NCBI GenBank assembly: GCA_030248215.1
Contig: JASANG010002850.1
Location: 1 to 64,000, forward strand
Length of the DNA: 64,000 nucleotides
Direction: 5' to 3'
From: Enoplolaimus lenunculus
Lineage: Eukaryota > Nematoda > Enoplea > Enoplida > Thoracostomopsidae
Shown: positions 10,996-22,850 of the stretch, piece by piece
Position numbering within the stretch: the stretch's first letter is position 1
Layout: each line of letters starts with the position of its first letter
Notes under the pieces: generated by a model
Databases searched by the model: none
What the model saw: only the letters and a program-made list of their open reading frames with translations
What the model was told of the DNA's origin: nothing
Program-made: the position numbers and the translations under genes

Positions 10996-13900
10996 ATGGT
11001 CCATCTTTCGGCAGTTTTGGTTCTACTGGCAACTGCAGTGATGACTAATGCAGCTCTATCGTCATCTACAACGTTGTATGGTGTATTTGGTGGACTTGGT
11101 CAAACACCAACGTAAGTCTCAGCTTCATACAAACAACTAAAATTGTCCAATAGTAAATTTGAAGCTAACATTTAATAAAATTTTCGGTTTATTTGATTGG
11201 ATAAATTTTAATTCGTCTGTTGGAAAACGCGAGTTTAATATTAATTTTTCGCTAGCAACTGTTTCTACGCTGTGATTATTCTGCTGTTTTTATTACCAAC
11301 TATATAACCAAGTCGATATGCACGTTTTGCAACGCCCATACTCCAAAGCATGTGAAGTAGATCAAGCTATTCAGAATCAGAGTTGCACAGGACTCGGCCA
11401 ACATCTGGTTCGGATCGGCCGTCCGCCACTGCCCGGTCCGACCCAGTATAGATTGACAACGCTCTAGTCTGGAGCAAGCATTACCAATAAATTTGCGTTT
11501 CCACAAGATTTATAAACTAGAGTTAACTGTAAAACATATACATGAGTTAAAAACACATCTAAACTCGTGTTACCACTTAGAGTTGCGCTATACTTGACTG
11601 TTGCGAACGCCGGATGCCGCCGTACGCCGCTATGCGTTGCCAAGAAATATATAGGAAAAGTCTATTTGATGGCGTGTGGCAGTGCGCGGCGAACGCACAG
11701 CATCTGTTCTACGTTATATTTCATGATCAATTATTTTTATTAATTTTTAGGGCGTCATTGGCTGACAAAGTTCGCAAGAAACTGACAAAATCAATAATAA
11801 AAATGACACGCAAACATTTGCTCAATGTTTACAAACAAGACAAGCGATTTTACAAATCTCAGGGATTTAAGAAGTAAGTTAAAGAGTGGATAATCGTCGT
11901 CCTTTGACAAGAGTATGCAACTGAATACTGTCCGTTTAGCAAAGAATGTACTTGGCGCGCGTTAAGATTTATCCACACCCGATCCTATTTCTGGTTCCTG
12001 ATCGTAACTACGGGGGGACAAGAAAGAGGCGAGGGTGTCGCTCTCGCAAACAAACTGTATATTTTATGAAAGTCCTTTACAACATTATTTTGCTTAAAAT
12101 ATCAATGATCTCTTCAGGTGGCATGGGACATTGGCGTATCAAAAGGGTGGGGGAAGCGTACGCGTGGTGCTCGAATTTTTTTGATAAAATAGTAATGTCT
12201 GATAAGCGAAGAGGCTAAACCGGCTTACTCGATGTTGCTGCAAGCTACCAGGTTCTGATTCTGATTGTGGTCTTAAGCTACGTATTACAGCTGCACAACC
12301 AGCTAAAAAAATATGCAACGACATACTTGGCAGGGACAATTAATATTTTGCGAACATAGAATTCTTCTAATACAGCGAAAGAAATTTTGACCAAGGTGCG
12401 AACATATCCGGCCGGCACAAGTGGCGCCGTTTTACGTACATCCCTGACCTAATAAACAGTTAAGTTTAAATACTGTATTGATCTGAATAAGAGGGGGGTG
12501 TAATAAGAGGGGGTTCCCATTTTGAGTCCGAATCAATAGGAGTCCGTATCCCTAATAAGAGTCCGTAAGCGGATAGAGTCCCTAAACCCTAATTAGAGTC
12601 CATAAATTTCAATTAACCCTAATTGTAGCGCATAAATGACTTCAGGACCAAATAATTTGACTTCGAAACTTTAAAGCGTACTTAAATTTTGAAAGTACAT
12701 TCCTAAGTATAACCTTGTACTTATTATCGCTCAAGCTATTGAGACAAGACAAATAAACGTTTAATTCAACGGATAATTGCAGTACCGGATATATATCAGT
12801 AACGAAGGGCGGCAGAGGGTGGATTTAAAAATAAATAACAGTCCGTAACCGAATAACAAGGGGGGTACCCTCTGAAGAGGCCAAATAAATATCAGTCCCC
12901 CCTTCTTATTCGGGTCACTACAGTATTTTGCCGGTTGTTTTTGCATTTTACAGGAGAGAACTGAAACGAGCCGCTAAACCACGTGCAGGATCTGCTCTAT
13001 GGACGTGTTTAGAGTCGACAATATCATTCGATGCTTGGACTTTTATTTTTAACGATATGGCGCAGTGTACAATCGCAGGAAGCGTAAGAATTGCGCTTGT
13101 GTACGCTTTGCTCCAGAAATTTCCGCTTTGACCAGGGCTTAATCTCGGGTTTTGGCTTACACTATCGGCTTAGGCTTAGGCCTTGTCTCAGTCTTAGTCT
13201 TGGCGCTGCTTAGCAAAAGATCTACCTGTTCCGAAAGCCTAAACGTTTATCTGCGACTTCTTCTTGAGCTTATAACTGAGCCTAAGCATAGACTTAGGCT
13301 TATGCTAAAAAATCTTAGCCCGGGGCTTAACAGTAATCTAACGCTTCCAAAAGGCTTAGCTAGCCTTAAAGCATTAACGTTAAAGCCTTTGCCTAAGTCA
13401 TCTTTTACAACGAAACTCTGAGCTTAAGCCTCAACGTTAAATGTAGGCAGAGAGTGTACAAGAGCGTATAATTGGATTTTGTTTGCACAAACGTTGACCG
13501 AAATTTGAGATGAAAGACCTGTTTAAAATCTTTAACAACCAAGTTTACTGTAGTGACCCGAATAAGATTGGGATTATATGAGGGAGGGCCTCTATTTTGA
13601 GACCAAATCAATAGGAGTCCGTATCACTTATTAGAGTCCATAAGTGCATAGAGTCTGTAAACTCTAACTGGAGTTCATAAATGTCAATTCTCCTTAATTG
13701 TAAAGCATAAATGACTCCAGGACCAAATAATTTGAGTTCGAAAGCGTACTTAAGTTTTGAAAGTACATTCCTAAGTTTATCCTTGAATTATCGCTCAAGC
13801 TTTTGACACAAGACAAATAAACGTTTAATTCAAGGGATAATTGCAGTACCGGATACATATCAGTAACGAATGGCGACGGAGCGCGGGTTAAAAATAAATA

Positions 13901-14227
13901 ACAGTCCGTAACCGAATAACAAGGGGGGTACCCTCTGAAGAGGCCAAATAAATATCAGTCCCCCCTCTTATTCGAGTCAATACAGTACACACATGCATAA
14001 ATGCGCAAACTCACATAAGCATACACATACACACATGCACATACAACACGCGCGTCGTTTTAATAAAATAACACTGTTTTCAGAGCGAGTGTGTTAATTT
14101 AAAACAAGCTCTGCTTGGATTGATCGGCACTGGCGGCTCTGCTTTGACGTGTAAGATCACAATCACACCTACTCCAACTACTACAACTACTACAACGACA
14201 AGCCCGACATATCTTTGCACTTATTAG
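10996..14227 (+). CDS. Gene A: small secreted Cys/Thr protein, unknown family, 4 exons
   Basis: I do not recognise this family. Four exons, 10996-11111, 11751-11873, 12954-13083 and 14084-14227, each bounded by GT-AG sites, join in frame (phases 2, 2, 0) to a 170-aa protein ending in TAG; a polyadenylation signal AATAAA starts 43 bases later (14270). Residues 1-19 are a signal peptide (MVHLSAVLVLLATAVMTNA). Exon 2 is basic (MTRKHLLNVYKQDKRFY). Exons 3-4 carry cysteines 98, 118, 126 and 146, spaced C-x19-C-x7-C-x19-C, then a Pro/Thr run and a final C-T-Y. Gene B on the other strand (53564-57425) has identical phases, matching exon lengths and the same cysteine spacing, so the model is supported by comparison. 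It is probably secreted; its role is unknown. All three introns contain transposon debris, and the MITE in intron 2 ends only 28 bases before exon 3. Confidence 0.85.
11578..11730. mobile_element. CG-rich palindromic MITE fragment in intron 1 of gene A
   Basis: Starts with the family end agttgcgctatacttgac, then a CG-rich interior (gccggatgccgccgtacgcc) and the ggcgtgtggcagtgcgcggc step shared with the copy at 26327. The right end is not clear. Confidence 0.5.
12471..12925. mobile_element. TA-flanked MITE, copy 3 (intron 2 of gene A)
   Basis: Full-length, inverted relative to copies 1 and 2, flanked by TA. Left end ctgtattgatctgaataaga, right end attcgggtcactacag. It lies just upstream of the exon 3 acceptor of gene A. 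Confidence 0.85.
13140..13440. repeat. TTAGGC-like island in intron 3 of gene A
   Basis: About 300 bases dominated by cttaggctt/aagcctaa steps in both orientations, much mutated. It is the largest hexamer-rich island in the window apart from 53215-53480. Confidence 0.6.
13546..13987. mobile_element. TA-flanked MITE, copy 4 (intron 3 of gene A)
   Basis: Full-length inverted copy, TA-flanked, with ctgtagtgacccgaataaga at the left and ttattcgagtcaatacag at the right. Some internal blocks are missing compared with copy 1. Confidence 0.85.
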
Positions 14228-14299
14228 CAAGAAGCGTAGCCAAGCTTTCTTCTTGGGACAGTTTTATTTAATAAAAGAAAATTTTCGCCTCTTAGAAAG

Positions 14300-16560
14300 T
14301 TTATTTTAAATCTTGTGAAAGTGTTTGTTTTTTGTTGCGTGTATTCTATCCGTTTCCATGTATACACACACGCGCTCCTGCTTATTAGTATAAAATTATT
14401 TTTGGAAATGTTACGGATGTAATAATATTTCATTCGGGCCTGCAGTCCAGAAGCGGACAGGCAGGCTCAGCCCTCAAGATCCGCCGCGGGAAAGTTTTAG
14501 CTCTCAGATTGCAAAAGCCTTGTGAAATCACGCACATATCCCGGTTAAATTTGTATTGGAGGATTCTATACCATGTTCAGCTGGCTACGGGCTTGATTTT
14601 ATTACTATGTTTTTATATTCTTTGTCACAGTGACGAATCCAGAATTTTCCGGTGGTGGACAATATTTTTAGCGGCCCAAAATATTAATGTAAGCGCATTT
14701 GTAGGAATTTTTACGGCCAATGTTACTTTAAGGGGCGTAACAGTAGATTAAGCGTATTCCTAAGCCTAAGCCTGAGCCTAAGCGTTGCACAAATGTGTTC
14801 TGGCCATTTCAGTTATATATTCTTTGTAAAAATTAATAGTTTGAGTAATAAATAGTAGTTGAATAATTTTTTGTCAGGTTAAACTGAAATAAATCCAGAA
14901 TATATGATATTATTATTGCCAGAGAGGCAAACACTAATTTCAAAACTAAGTTTGAGGTTAATACAGAAATACGAAAAACACTCAGTTTCTAAGTCCCCCT
15001 TGAAATCTCAAAAAGTGTTACTCGAAACGGTAAGAATTACACAGTTCAATAATATATAACTTAAAATATACGATAATTCGTCGCCCGAAAACTGGTTGTC
15101 CACAGTGCTCTAAGCCAAAATTTAAGCTTGTGAATGGCACAAAATTGTCGAGCCGATAGTGATTAGTTATTCATGACAAAAATGAGACAACTTTTGGCTA
15201 ACTCATAATCGTAGTAGCGGAACGGTGTTACGATTATAAAAATTGCGAGATTGACTCTTATCAACCCTGGCGGCTACGCCCGTGCGTGTAATTAGCAATT
15301 TCGGACGTATATAAAAGTCAGGAATTTTGTCTCGCAAATTATACATAAGAGTCAAAAATAGGAAGTAAAAACTAAAAGAAATAGCTAAGTCTCCATCGTT
15401 GCGTCTTCGTCTATGTGTCGCCACGTATTAGCATCTACTGATACGTCTTGTGCACTTCTCCCGCAGTATTTGGTTGATATTCGGTTGAAAGTTGTTTTCG
15501 CATTCAAACTCTTCCGCTAAATGTTTATGATTTAATGTGGCGATGCAGTTTAGGCCGTTTCCGCATGAAGTTAATTTATCAAAAATATATACAAGTGCAA
15601 GCGACGATTCTTTTTTTATATTATACCACAGAACCTGCCTTAAGTCTCAGTATATGATTTAAAATTAAGCCTAAAATTATATAAAAAACGTAGCAACTAT
15701 GATGGTTTGACGAGCATTACGCCCATACCAACTCTTGAAGATTGCGCATTGACTGCCAGGAAAATCGGTGAACTTAGAGACTGCAAGGCTAAGTTTTAGG
15801 ATAAAGATTAAGTCTATTCATACGCTAAGGTTCCTGCTTAGGTTCAGGCCTAGGCTAAGGTTTAGAATTTAGGAGACTGGGAATTATAGTTATAATGGTT
15901 CAGATCAGCTAGATGTATTCATTAACTGTAAATTCAATTTGATCGTTATGTTAAAGGCAATGTTTAAATTTTCTGTACTATAATTTCGTTTAGCATCTCT
16001 CTCTTGGAAATTGTTTGATCTGCCACTGATTTTGAATTTTTTAAAATATTTACTCGTCATGTGGCACAATTTAACTAAGAATCGTTTTTTGTGCAGGGAA
16101 TACTGTAAGTAAATACTGGTGGAGTATAGTTCAGTCAGATGAAGTTTACTACATAAAGCGGAATATTAATTATCAAAAAAAGTCAAATTAATATTTTTAA
16201 CAAGCAACCCCTGAAAGGGTAAGAGACGAGATGCAAAATCAGAACATTAATCAAGTTAAACAATGGACACCACCAAGCAAATAGGTCTATGTAAAGAATT
16301 ATCACGAGTTCTGCTCTAAAAGTAATTTCAAAGCCTTGCAGCAAAAGCTTAAATCTGACAATAATCCCATGGCGTATTTGCCAAGCCTGAGCGGAAGCCT
16401 AAGTCCCACGCCTTTGTTCGAGACCATTTTCACATGTGTATGACCGGTAAACCGCGTGAATTGAACCAGTTTAACAATTGGTTCTAATCAAATTTATTCT
16501 ATGCTCACAGCAATTATTAAACAGATTCATATATTAGCTTCTCGCTGCAATTTGTTTTTG
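14300..16560. other. Gene-free stretch between gene A and astacin 1
   Basis: Contains a hexamer-MITE end at about 14705-14800 (aatgttactttaaggggcgt, then cctaagcctaagcctgagcc) and weak hexamer tracts near 15795-15870. No exon was recognised on either strand. Confidence 0.45.
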
Positions 16561-16563
16561 TAT

Positions 16564-16988
16564 GCACTGTAGTGACCCGAATAAGGGGGGACTGATAATT
16601 ATTTGGCCTCTCGAGAGGGTACCCCTGTTATTCAATACGGGCTGTGATTTATTTTTAATCCACTCTCCGTTGCACTTCGTTACTCATATATTTCCGGTAT
16701 TGCTACTATCCGTTGAATTGTACGTTTATATTTGTCATGTATTAAAACCCTGAGCGATGATGCAAGGTTATACTTAAGAATGAACTTTCAAAACTAAGTA
16801 TGCTTTAAAGTTTTGGACTCAACTGTATTTGGTGCTGGAGTCATTTATGCACTGCAATTTGGAGAAGTGACATTTATGGACTCTAATAAGGGTTTAGAGA
16901 TTCTATGCGCTTACTCCTATTGATTGAGACTCAAAATGGGGACCCATTTGTATTACCCGGCGCCCTCTTATTCGGGTCACTACAGTAC
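16564..16988. mobile_element. TA-flanked MITE, copy 5
   Basis: The left end ctgtagtgacccgaataagg and the right end cttattcgggtcactacag are intact. The interior is somewhat shorter than in copies 1 and 2. It is 3' of astacin 1. Confidence 0.8.
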
Positions 16989-17218
16989 TCAAGTTAACTT
17001 GATAGCTGTTTTACTAAAAAGACTTTAAAACTACTAAAATTCGAACATTGTTACAATCCTAACAATTACTAAAACTAGTCTGCCAGCTTTGCGCAATGCG
17101 CAAAGTTAGCGAAAACACAAAAATTTCCACGCAAATTTTCTTTTCATAGAACAAAGAACAATCAATCACGCGTATTTTCTAAGAAATTTTTGTAAACAAA
17201 GTAATGCTCGGAAATTTG

Positions 17219-17262
17219 CCCAAAATACGTATGTGGGGCGTTCCAGCTTTAATATATAGATT
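17219..17262. repeat. Conserved ~40-bp dispersed sequence, copy 1
   Basis: Contains aaaatacgtatgtggggcg followed directly by ttccagctttaatatataga. Nearly identical sequence lies at 25227-25268 and 52866-52902 in unrelated surroundings. Confidence 0.6.
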
Positions 17263-17505
17263 TAAATATTATCAAAATATTTCCAACGAAAATTTTCAAA
17301 TTCAAGTTTTAACTTTTTTACTTAAATAATGTTGGAAATATTAACAGTTATCTTGAAAACCGAAACAAATATGCGAGCCGACTCAGATAATTAAAGGTTT
17401 CAAAAATAATCAAAAGTTGTAAAATAGGTACTTTGGGAACAGAGTGATTTCAAAAGAGATGGCCTCCAGGCCGCATTAAAAACGATGTTACAAAAGGAAA
17501 AATAT

Positions 17506-20500
17506 TCAAGGCGGACAACATCCATAAAATTTATTGACTTGAACAATATCTATATTTGACATCTGAGTCGCTTCTCCTATTACGACACCAGAAACTTTCG
17601 GCTGTATTGTTAGCAAGCCTCTAAAAACATTCGCTGTTTGCAGTTTTGTAATACTCGAGCATACACTGTAAATTCCAGTGAATTGATTTTGATTTCGAAT
17701 GAGTTGAATCACTGAGTCTCATTTCGGACTTTCAGCAACTCAGCAGAATTCTGAATTATAACTCTGAACTTATTCTGAGTTAATTACTGATCAACTCATA
17801 CGGAATTAAATCAACTCAGAGTGCGTTAATGTTTACAGTTATTAACTAAAAATACGCAAAATTAACTAATTCGTTCTCTGAGTTATCTGCATTAATGTAC
17901 AATAGTCAGGGCGTACCGAGAGTTGTTGCATGAGGCCGCGTCCCCAATCCAAATCAATACGTGCGACATAATTTACATAAGATAAATAAATTATCTCACC
18001 AAAAAATTTGAATCCATCACTGCTTAACGGCTCTAACTTTACCTTTAGGTGTACACTGGAAACCCAAGGCATGGACCTAGCAGGATGCTGCCGGCCGAAT
18101 CCAAACTTCTCGGTACGCCACTATGTATAGTTCCTACGATTCGAAAATTTTTATGTTTGCAATCCATTATTGCCGTTTCTGTTCATATTCTTAAGGCAAG
18201 GTGGAGCGCACTAATTTAAGAATCCAAAACTTTGCCTGAATTTCAGACGAAATCAGAAATCAGTTGAAACCTTGACAGACGCTGTATTGAAAATTGAAAA
18301 ATATCTCATTTTCAGTGTTCAACGTTCAAGCTTAGAAGATTAATTCTAAAACTAATAACAACGTCAATTGTTTCTGTAATGTCACCAAGAGCTATGAATA
18401 CTGCCATATCTTCTTGATAATCTCAAGCGAAGCACATACACTTTAAAATATGCATCATTTTAATTGTGAGTTAAGGGGCTTATGAGATTTAATAAGGGCC
18501 AGAAAAATATTGTAATATCGAATTTTTGAATTATGAATACAAATTACTTGGCCTGATGCTGAAGCTGTGTGAGGGCAACGTCTTCTTACCATCGTAATAG
18601 CGGCCCCAGCGTCTCTTTAGAGCGCTTTTGCACATTCTCACGTGTAAGTTTTTGCAACAAAAACTTGCAGATTGCTGAATAGATGTAAAACTAGCTCAGT
18701 CCCAGCGCTGTGGGCTGCAAAATATCAAACACGTTTGACAGTTGAATTAATTAAATCTGTTTGGTTAAATTTCAAAAGTATGAATTAGTTCGAAAAGCAC
18801 TTCGCAACACAGTTTCCGAATGACAAAAAAATTAAGATGCAGGGAAGTTAAGCAACTTGCGATTGCATTCATTCGTGCGAAATAATTTAATAGTATAAAT
18901 TCCAATGAATGCTTTGCAGCTGCAGAAACTTTAAAGCTGTTTGTCACTAAACTTGTATACACGCAAATTGCATGTGCAAGTTTTGCTGCAAAAAAAAATT
19001 AGCACGTGTGAACAGGGCTTACGATAATTTGCAGCATCAAGTTTCAGTTGCAAACACTCGCTGCAAAAACACGCGTAGCAGCTGCAAAGTTTTACATGCA
19101 AAAACGTGCACTTGTAAATTGCAACCGCGACTTCTCGTTACAAACACATGCACGTGTGACTGCGGAAATTAACACTTACGGACTCTTGGCAAACGCATGT
19201 TCAGGATAATGCATAATGCTGCCGTAGTCGTACGGCGCTCCAAGCAGATCGATTGGGTTTGCCATTTGAAAATTATGTTCTTTGCCAGATTCAATATTTG
19301 CCCAAAAAATGGTTACATGCTGATCGCGATCTGTGCGGCTCTGTTCGTGAAAGAAACCCAACGCATGCAGCAGTTCATGAACAATCACTGAATGATGTAC
19401 GCAACCAGTGCCAAGCGATATAGTTTGCTCACCGCCTCTTTTTCCAACTGTAAAAAAATTAATCTACTTTGAAGCAGAATCTAATTAACTTATTTCGCTA
19501 AGTTGCGATTGTTGGAACTAAAGGTACGGCCTGCGCGACCCCTGCTCGAAGTTTTTGCCCAAAGTGCCACGGTGGTAATCAAACGTTGGGCACTCTTGCA
19601 GTCGAATCAAGCATGCTATCTACCACTACACCATGTGGTCATTGCAACAAGTTATTCAATATATGTGCACATGTGCATAGCAATCTTCTTTCTTTTCATT
19701 ACGCTTAGTGCACATACCCACAGCGCTCTGCAGTACTGTCAATGTTTAAGAGACCCGAGATTTGGATATTGGCCCCCAGTTGCAAATGGGCTAAATACTC
19801 GCGGACTGGTCTGAAATCAGACCAGAGTTTCCCAAAGATCGTCGTGACCGTTAGATTAGGGTTGCTGTATACTTTTGAATTATTCTAACGCCGTTTGGTG
19901 CCGTCTGTCACCCGAATGGCGCCGTCCATCACTCACCGTCCGTCACCGTCCGTCACACGTACGGCGCATTCCGTCGCGGTGCATTTCGTACGCGAATTAG
20001 TCACGTATGATATCGTATGGGGACGGACTTTGACAGGCGCCGGCGTCCGGCTCTGTAAAGTATAGCGCAACCCTAAGTCTCGCTATGAATCGGTAATTAC
20101 CGGCAAACAAAGAAAAAACCGCAACACAAACCAAAAAATTACAAATGCGAACTCGATTCGTTCACGAGATAGCGTATTCGATCGAGATTTGCAATTTCAC
20201 ACGTAAAACCTCGGTGATTTCTTGAATACTATATAGCTTGGCTCCAGAGACATGATGAGTTTAGTTCGATTTTAAACTTAATTCGACATTTTACTTCAGA
20301 TTTACAGCTTTAACTTTTAAGTTAGACGTTTTCAACACAGATTTCGGTCAGCCAGATTAATCGATGCAGCAAGGAACAGTTGTGACTTTAAACTTAGCTC
20401 GTTTTTCTATCTTAAGTCAAAAATGGACGTAGGTCACCGGTCGACTTAAGCGATGTGTCTGTAGCATAGCTTGCATTATTCAAAAATTCGTAAAAACAAT

Positions 20501-22850
20501 TTAATTGAAACGCCGTTAATTGTGCAAGATAAAAATTAATATATATCTCAAGCTTCGTAACCAGTATATCTGAAAATACCTCCAATTTATCTCAAATACC
20601 ACACACCAATGGCTGCCGAGCTATTTGGCCTACTCCAGAAACAACGATAACAATTAAGAACCAACAAACGCAAGTCATTGGGCGGGCGGACGCTGGCTTG
20701 GGACCAACCTTTGCCAACAAAATTGTAATATGAGATATTCTGCATCTACTAAACAAGCTATACTAAGAGCCCGTATTCTCAAATGTGTATAGCAAAAATT
20801 AACAGTTGCTGATAGGTCGTGCAGGGTTTAACCAGTGACAGTACATCATTTGCATCCGACGTGTTTCCCGTCAGTATCGATTTTGAGTTTCGGGGCTGCG
20901 CACAATTTCGTAAATTTGCAAACCTTTCGCTAACTGGTGATAGATGCTATACGCAATTCAGCATATAAGGCAAACTTTACTAGACGACCAACATCCGTCT
21001 AATTTGTCAAATTTGACATAGTCAGTATGAGCGGAAGTTTTTGGAACAAATCGAACACAAGTTTTGTCGTGAAATTCATCGAATGCGCCTTGTATCAGCG
21101 CCTGTTCGGAAGCGGAAAAATACGCTGGAATTGTATAAGGAACTTCACCATTTGGCCATTTTGCATTAGCATTTACACCGTTTGCGCTCTGAAACTACAT
21201 AATTTACTTTAGCATACAGTTCGGCATAAAATTCACATAAATGAATACTTAAAACTTATTAAATTTATTTCTTCTAGAGTTTCAGCGTAACTCAAGTCAG
21301 GACCGGCGTTTGGATTGCCGCCCCCAAAAACAGGTTCGAGAGGCCATATTTGGGGGGAGGGCGTGTCCACAGGTGCTGACTGAGGTGGCAGTTAAAGCGC
21401 GACTCTACAGAAAGCTGCATTGTTCAAAATTATACAATTACGAATAGGCGTTGCACTGCAGAATATACTGAATTCATGTGCGTGCTAATGATAAACAACG
21501 CTTATTGAAGGATAAACCATTTGTTCACGGTACTATAATACAGTAAGCTTCGTTTAGGCTTAGTTGTAGACATACCGTTACGCCGATGCTTAGGATTATG
21601 CTTAGGAATATGCTTATGCTACGGATACGCCCCATCGGATAACATTGGCCTTGAACAGCGCAGCCTGCTTGCCTAACTCTGAAAGTGTATAGCTCGACTT
21701 AAATCTACCACCTTGTATTTTGTGTTGTTCAGTCACGTGGTTAGTAGTAAAGATAAATTCCGCATCTGTGATCTTTCACAATTAATGTACAGTGGCGATT
21801 CTAAAAATTTCTAACGAGGTACTACTGTAGTGAGTGACCCGTATAAGTTGGTGGATTGATATTTATTTTGCCTCTCCAGAGGATGCTCTCCTGTTTATTC
21901 GGCTACGGACTGTTATGCCTTTTTAATTCAATTCACTTTAGTTGGACCCAACACCATTCTATGCTTATATTTTTCTTTTGTGCAGAACTTATTTGCTCCG
22001 AAACATTTTTGTTGATTGCCATATCCGTAAATCTTTTTTTCCGAATTTAATAAAAATTAGTCGTGCTGTTCTTAGTACATGTTACACATTTAAACAGTCT
22101 GGACCATTCTTCGACTTTGGTTTCTTTTATGGGTCGAATTAGGACTTATGGATTTTATCAACTTAAGGTCACTAATCAAGGATACAGACTCATATTGATT
22201 GGGACTCAATATTAGTGCCGTTCTGATTATCGATCCTCTTGTTCGGGTCACTACAATATAAATTTTCAAATTATGGTTGTATAACAGTGTCTCCAAGGTC
22301 TTAAATAATCGACTAGTATCAAAGAGGTTATCATTAGAAATTACAATCTAGAATTAGGTCGGCAAAACATATCTAAAATCTCCGTCCTTACACTAAATTA
22401 ACGTTTGATTGAATTTTCGGCACTTGTTTACTTCGCCCTATCCATATAAAATTCCCCCCACATAACAATCCTGAGCCTACCTAGGTCTGCGCTTAAGCCT
22501 GAGAATAAGCCTAAGTCTAAACCTAAGTGTAAGCGTGAGCCTAATTTATAAAATTAATTCTAGTGTCTGTGCGTGTGTGTGCGTGAGTGTGCGCGTGCGT
22601 GTGTCTGAGGAAAGGGATTAAATTGCCAAAATTTCCATTCATGAGAGCTTTAATCAAAAACGAAAAATACTCTTCGACCAAACGTTTCAGAAAAACGTTC
22701 AAAACGTACATTTGCTGAAGACGAATACTGAGCTATGAATTGCTCTACAGTTAGTGAACCAATATCGATATCTCCTTCGAATTTGTCTTGCAAATAAAGT
22801 TGCGCGAGTAGATTTGACGATTGTTGAGCGGTAACATCAAAGCAAGTTAG
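17506..22850 (-). CDS. Astacin metalloprotease 1 (first exon uncertain)
   Basis: Secreted zinc endopeptidase of the astacin family (M12A). Coding exons on the minus strand: 22710-22850 (prosegment), 20981-21188 (mature N-terminus), 19180-19447 (active site) and 17506-17620 (C-terminus, TGA stop). Phases are 0, 1 and 2, exactly as in the two neighbouring astacins. Visible motifs: aspartate-switch FEGDIDIG in the prosegment; KWPNGEVPYTI at the mature start; zinc site HELLHALGFFHEQSRTDRD; Met-turn YGSIMHYPEHAF; closing DIVQVNKFYGCC. The four family cysteines (KTC, GCW, TGC, YGC) are present. Without exon 1 it encodes 243 residues and lacks any C-terminal EGF or CUB domain. A weak first-exon candidate is 23998-24024 (MRSFVVSLM before gttagg), lying right against a MITE. 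Introns are about 1.5 kb, except about 1.1 kb before the doubtful exon 1. I see no inactivating change. Confidence 0.9.
17662..17903. mobile_element. GAGTTAA-family MITE, copy 3
   Basis: Left end acactgtaaattccagtgaa, interior with gagttgaatc/aactcagag steps, right end resembling the complement (gcattaatgtacaatag). It lies in the last intron of astacin 1. Confidence 0.6.
18590..19165. repeat. gcaagtt palindromic repeat cluster
   Basis: Many short steps of gcaagttt, ttgcagctgc and cacgtgtgaa in both orientations. It shares cgtgtgaacagggcttac with the hairpin at 10343. It ends about 15 bases beyond the donor of the active-site exon of astacin 1. Confidence 0.45.
19564..19640 (-). pseudogene. 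tRNA-like sequence, probably a pseudogene
   Basis: On the minus strand: an excellent A box (tggtgtagtggtagatagc), an anticodon arm with cttg/caag pairing and a seven-base loop, and a weakened B box (gtttgattacc). Acceptor pairing is poor. The overall length of 77 fits a tRNA. It lies in intron 3 of astacin 1. Confidence 0.55.
19856..20076. mobile_element. CG-rich palindromic MITE, full copy
   Basis: About 220 bp with inverted ends: ttagggttgctgtatacttt at the left and aaagtatagcgcaaccctaa at the right. The interior is GC-rich against an AT-rich background, with repeated cgtccgtcaccg steps that pair with cggacggtgac. Best copy of the family. Confidence 0.75.
20225..20474. mobile_element. Possible MITE
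   Basis: Weak inverted ends (agcttggctccagagacatg against the complement of gatgtgtctgtagcatagct) around an interior rich in ttttaaactta. It may be a diverged relative of the element at 32974. Confidence 0.35.
20767..20963. mobile_element. MITE with CGTATTCTCAAAT ends, copy 2
   Basis: Begins gcccgtattctcaaatgtgt and ends ctggtgatagatgctatacg. It stops about 18 bases from the exon 3 donor of astacin 1. Confidence 0.55.
21824..22258. mobile_element. TA-flanked MITE, copy 6 (diverged)
   Basis: Left end actgtagtgagtgacccgta and right end cttgttcgggtcactacaa. The interior is heavily changed, so this is an older copy. It lies in intron 2 of astacin 1. Confidence 0.7.
22475..22610. repeat. Hexamer tract followed by a (GT)n-rich microsatellite
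   Basis: cctaagt/aagcctgag units from 22475 to 22545, then an imperfect gtgtgtgcgtgagtgtgcgc run from 22562 to 22608. Confidence 0.6.
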
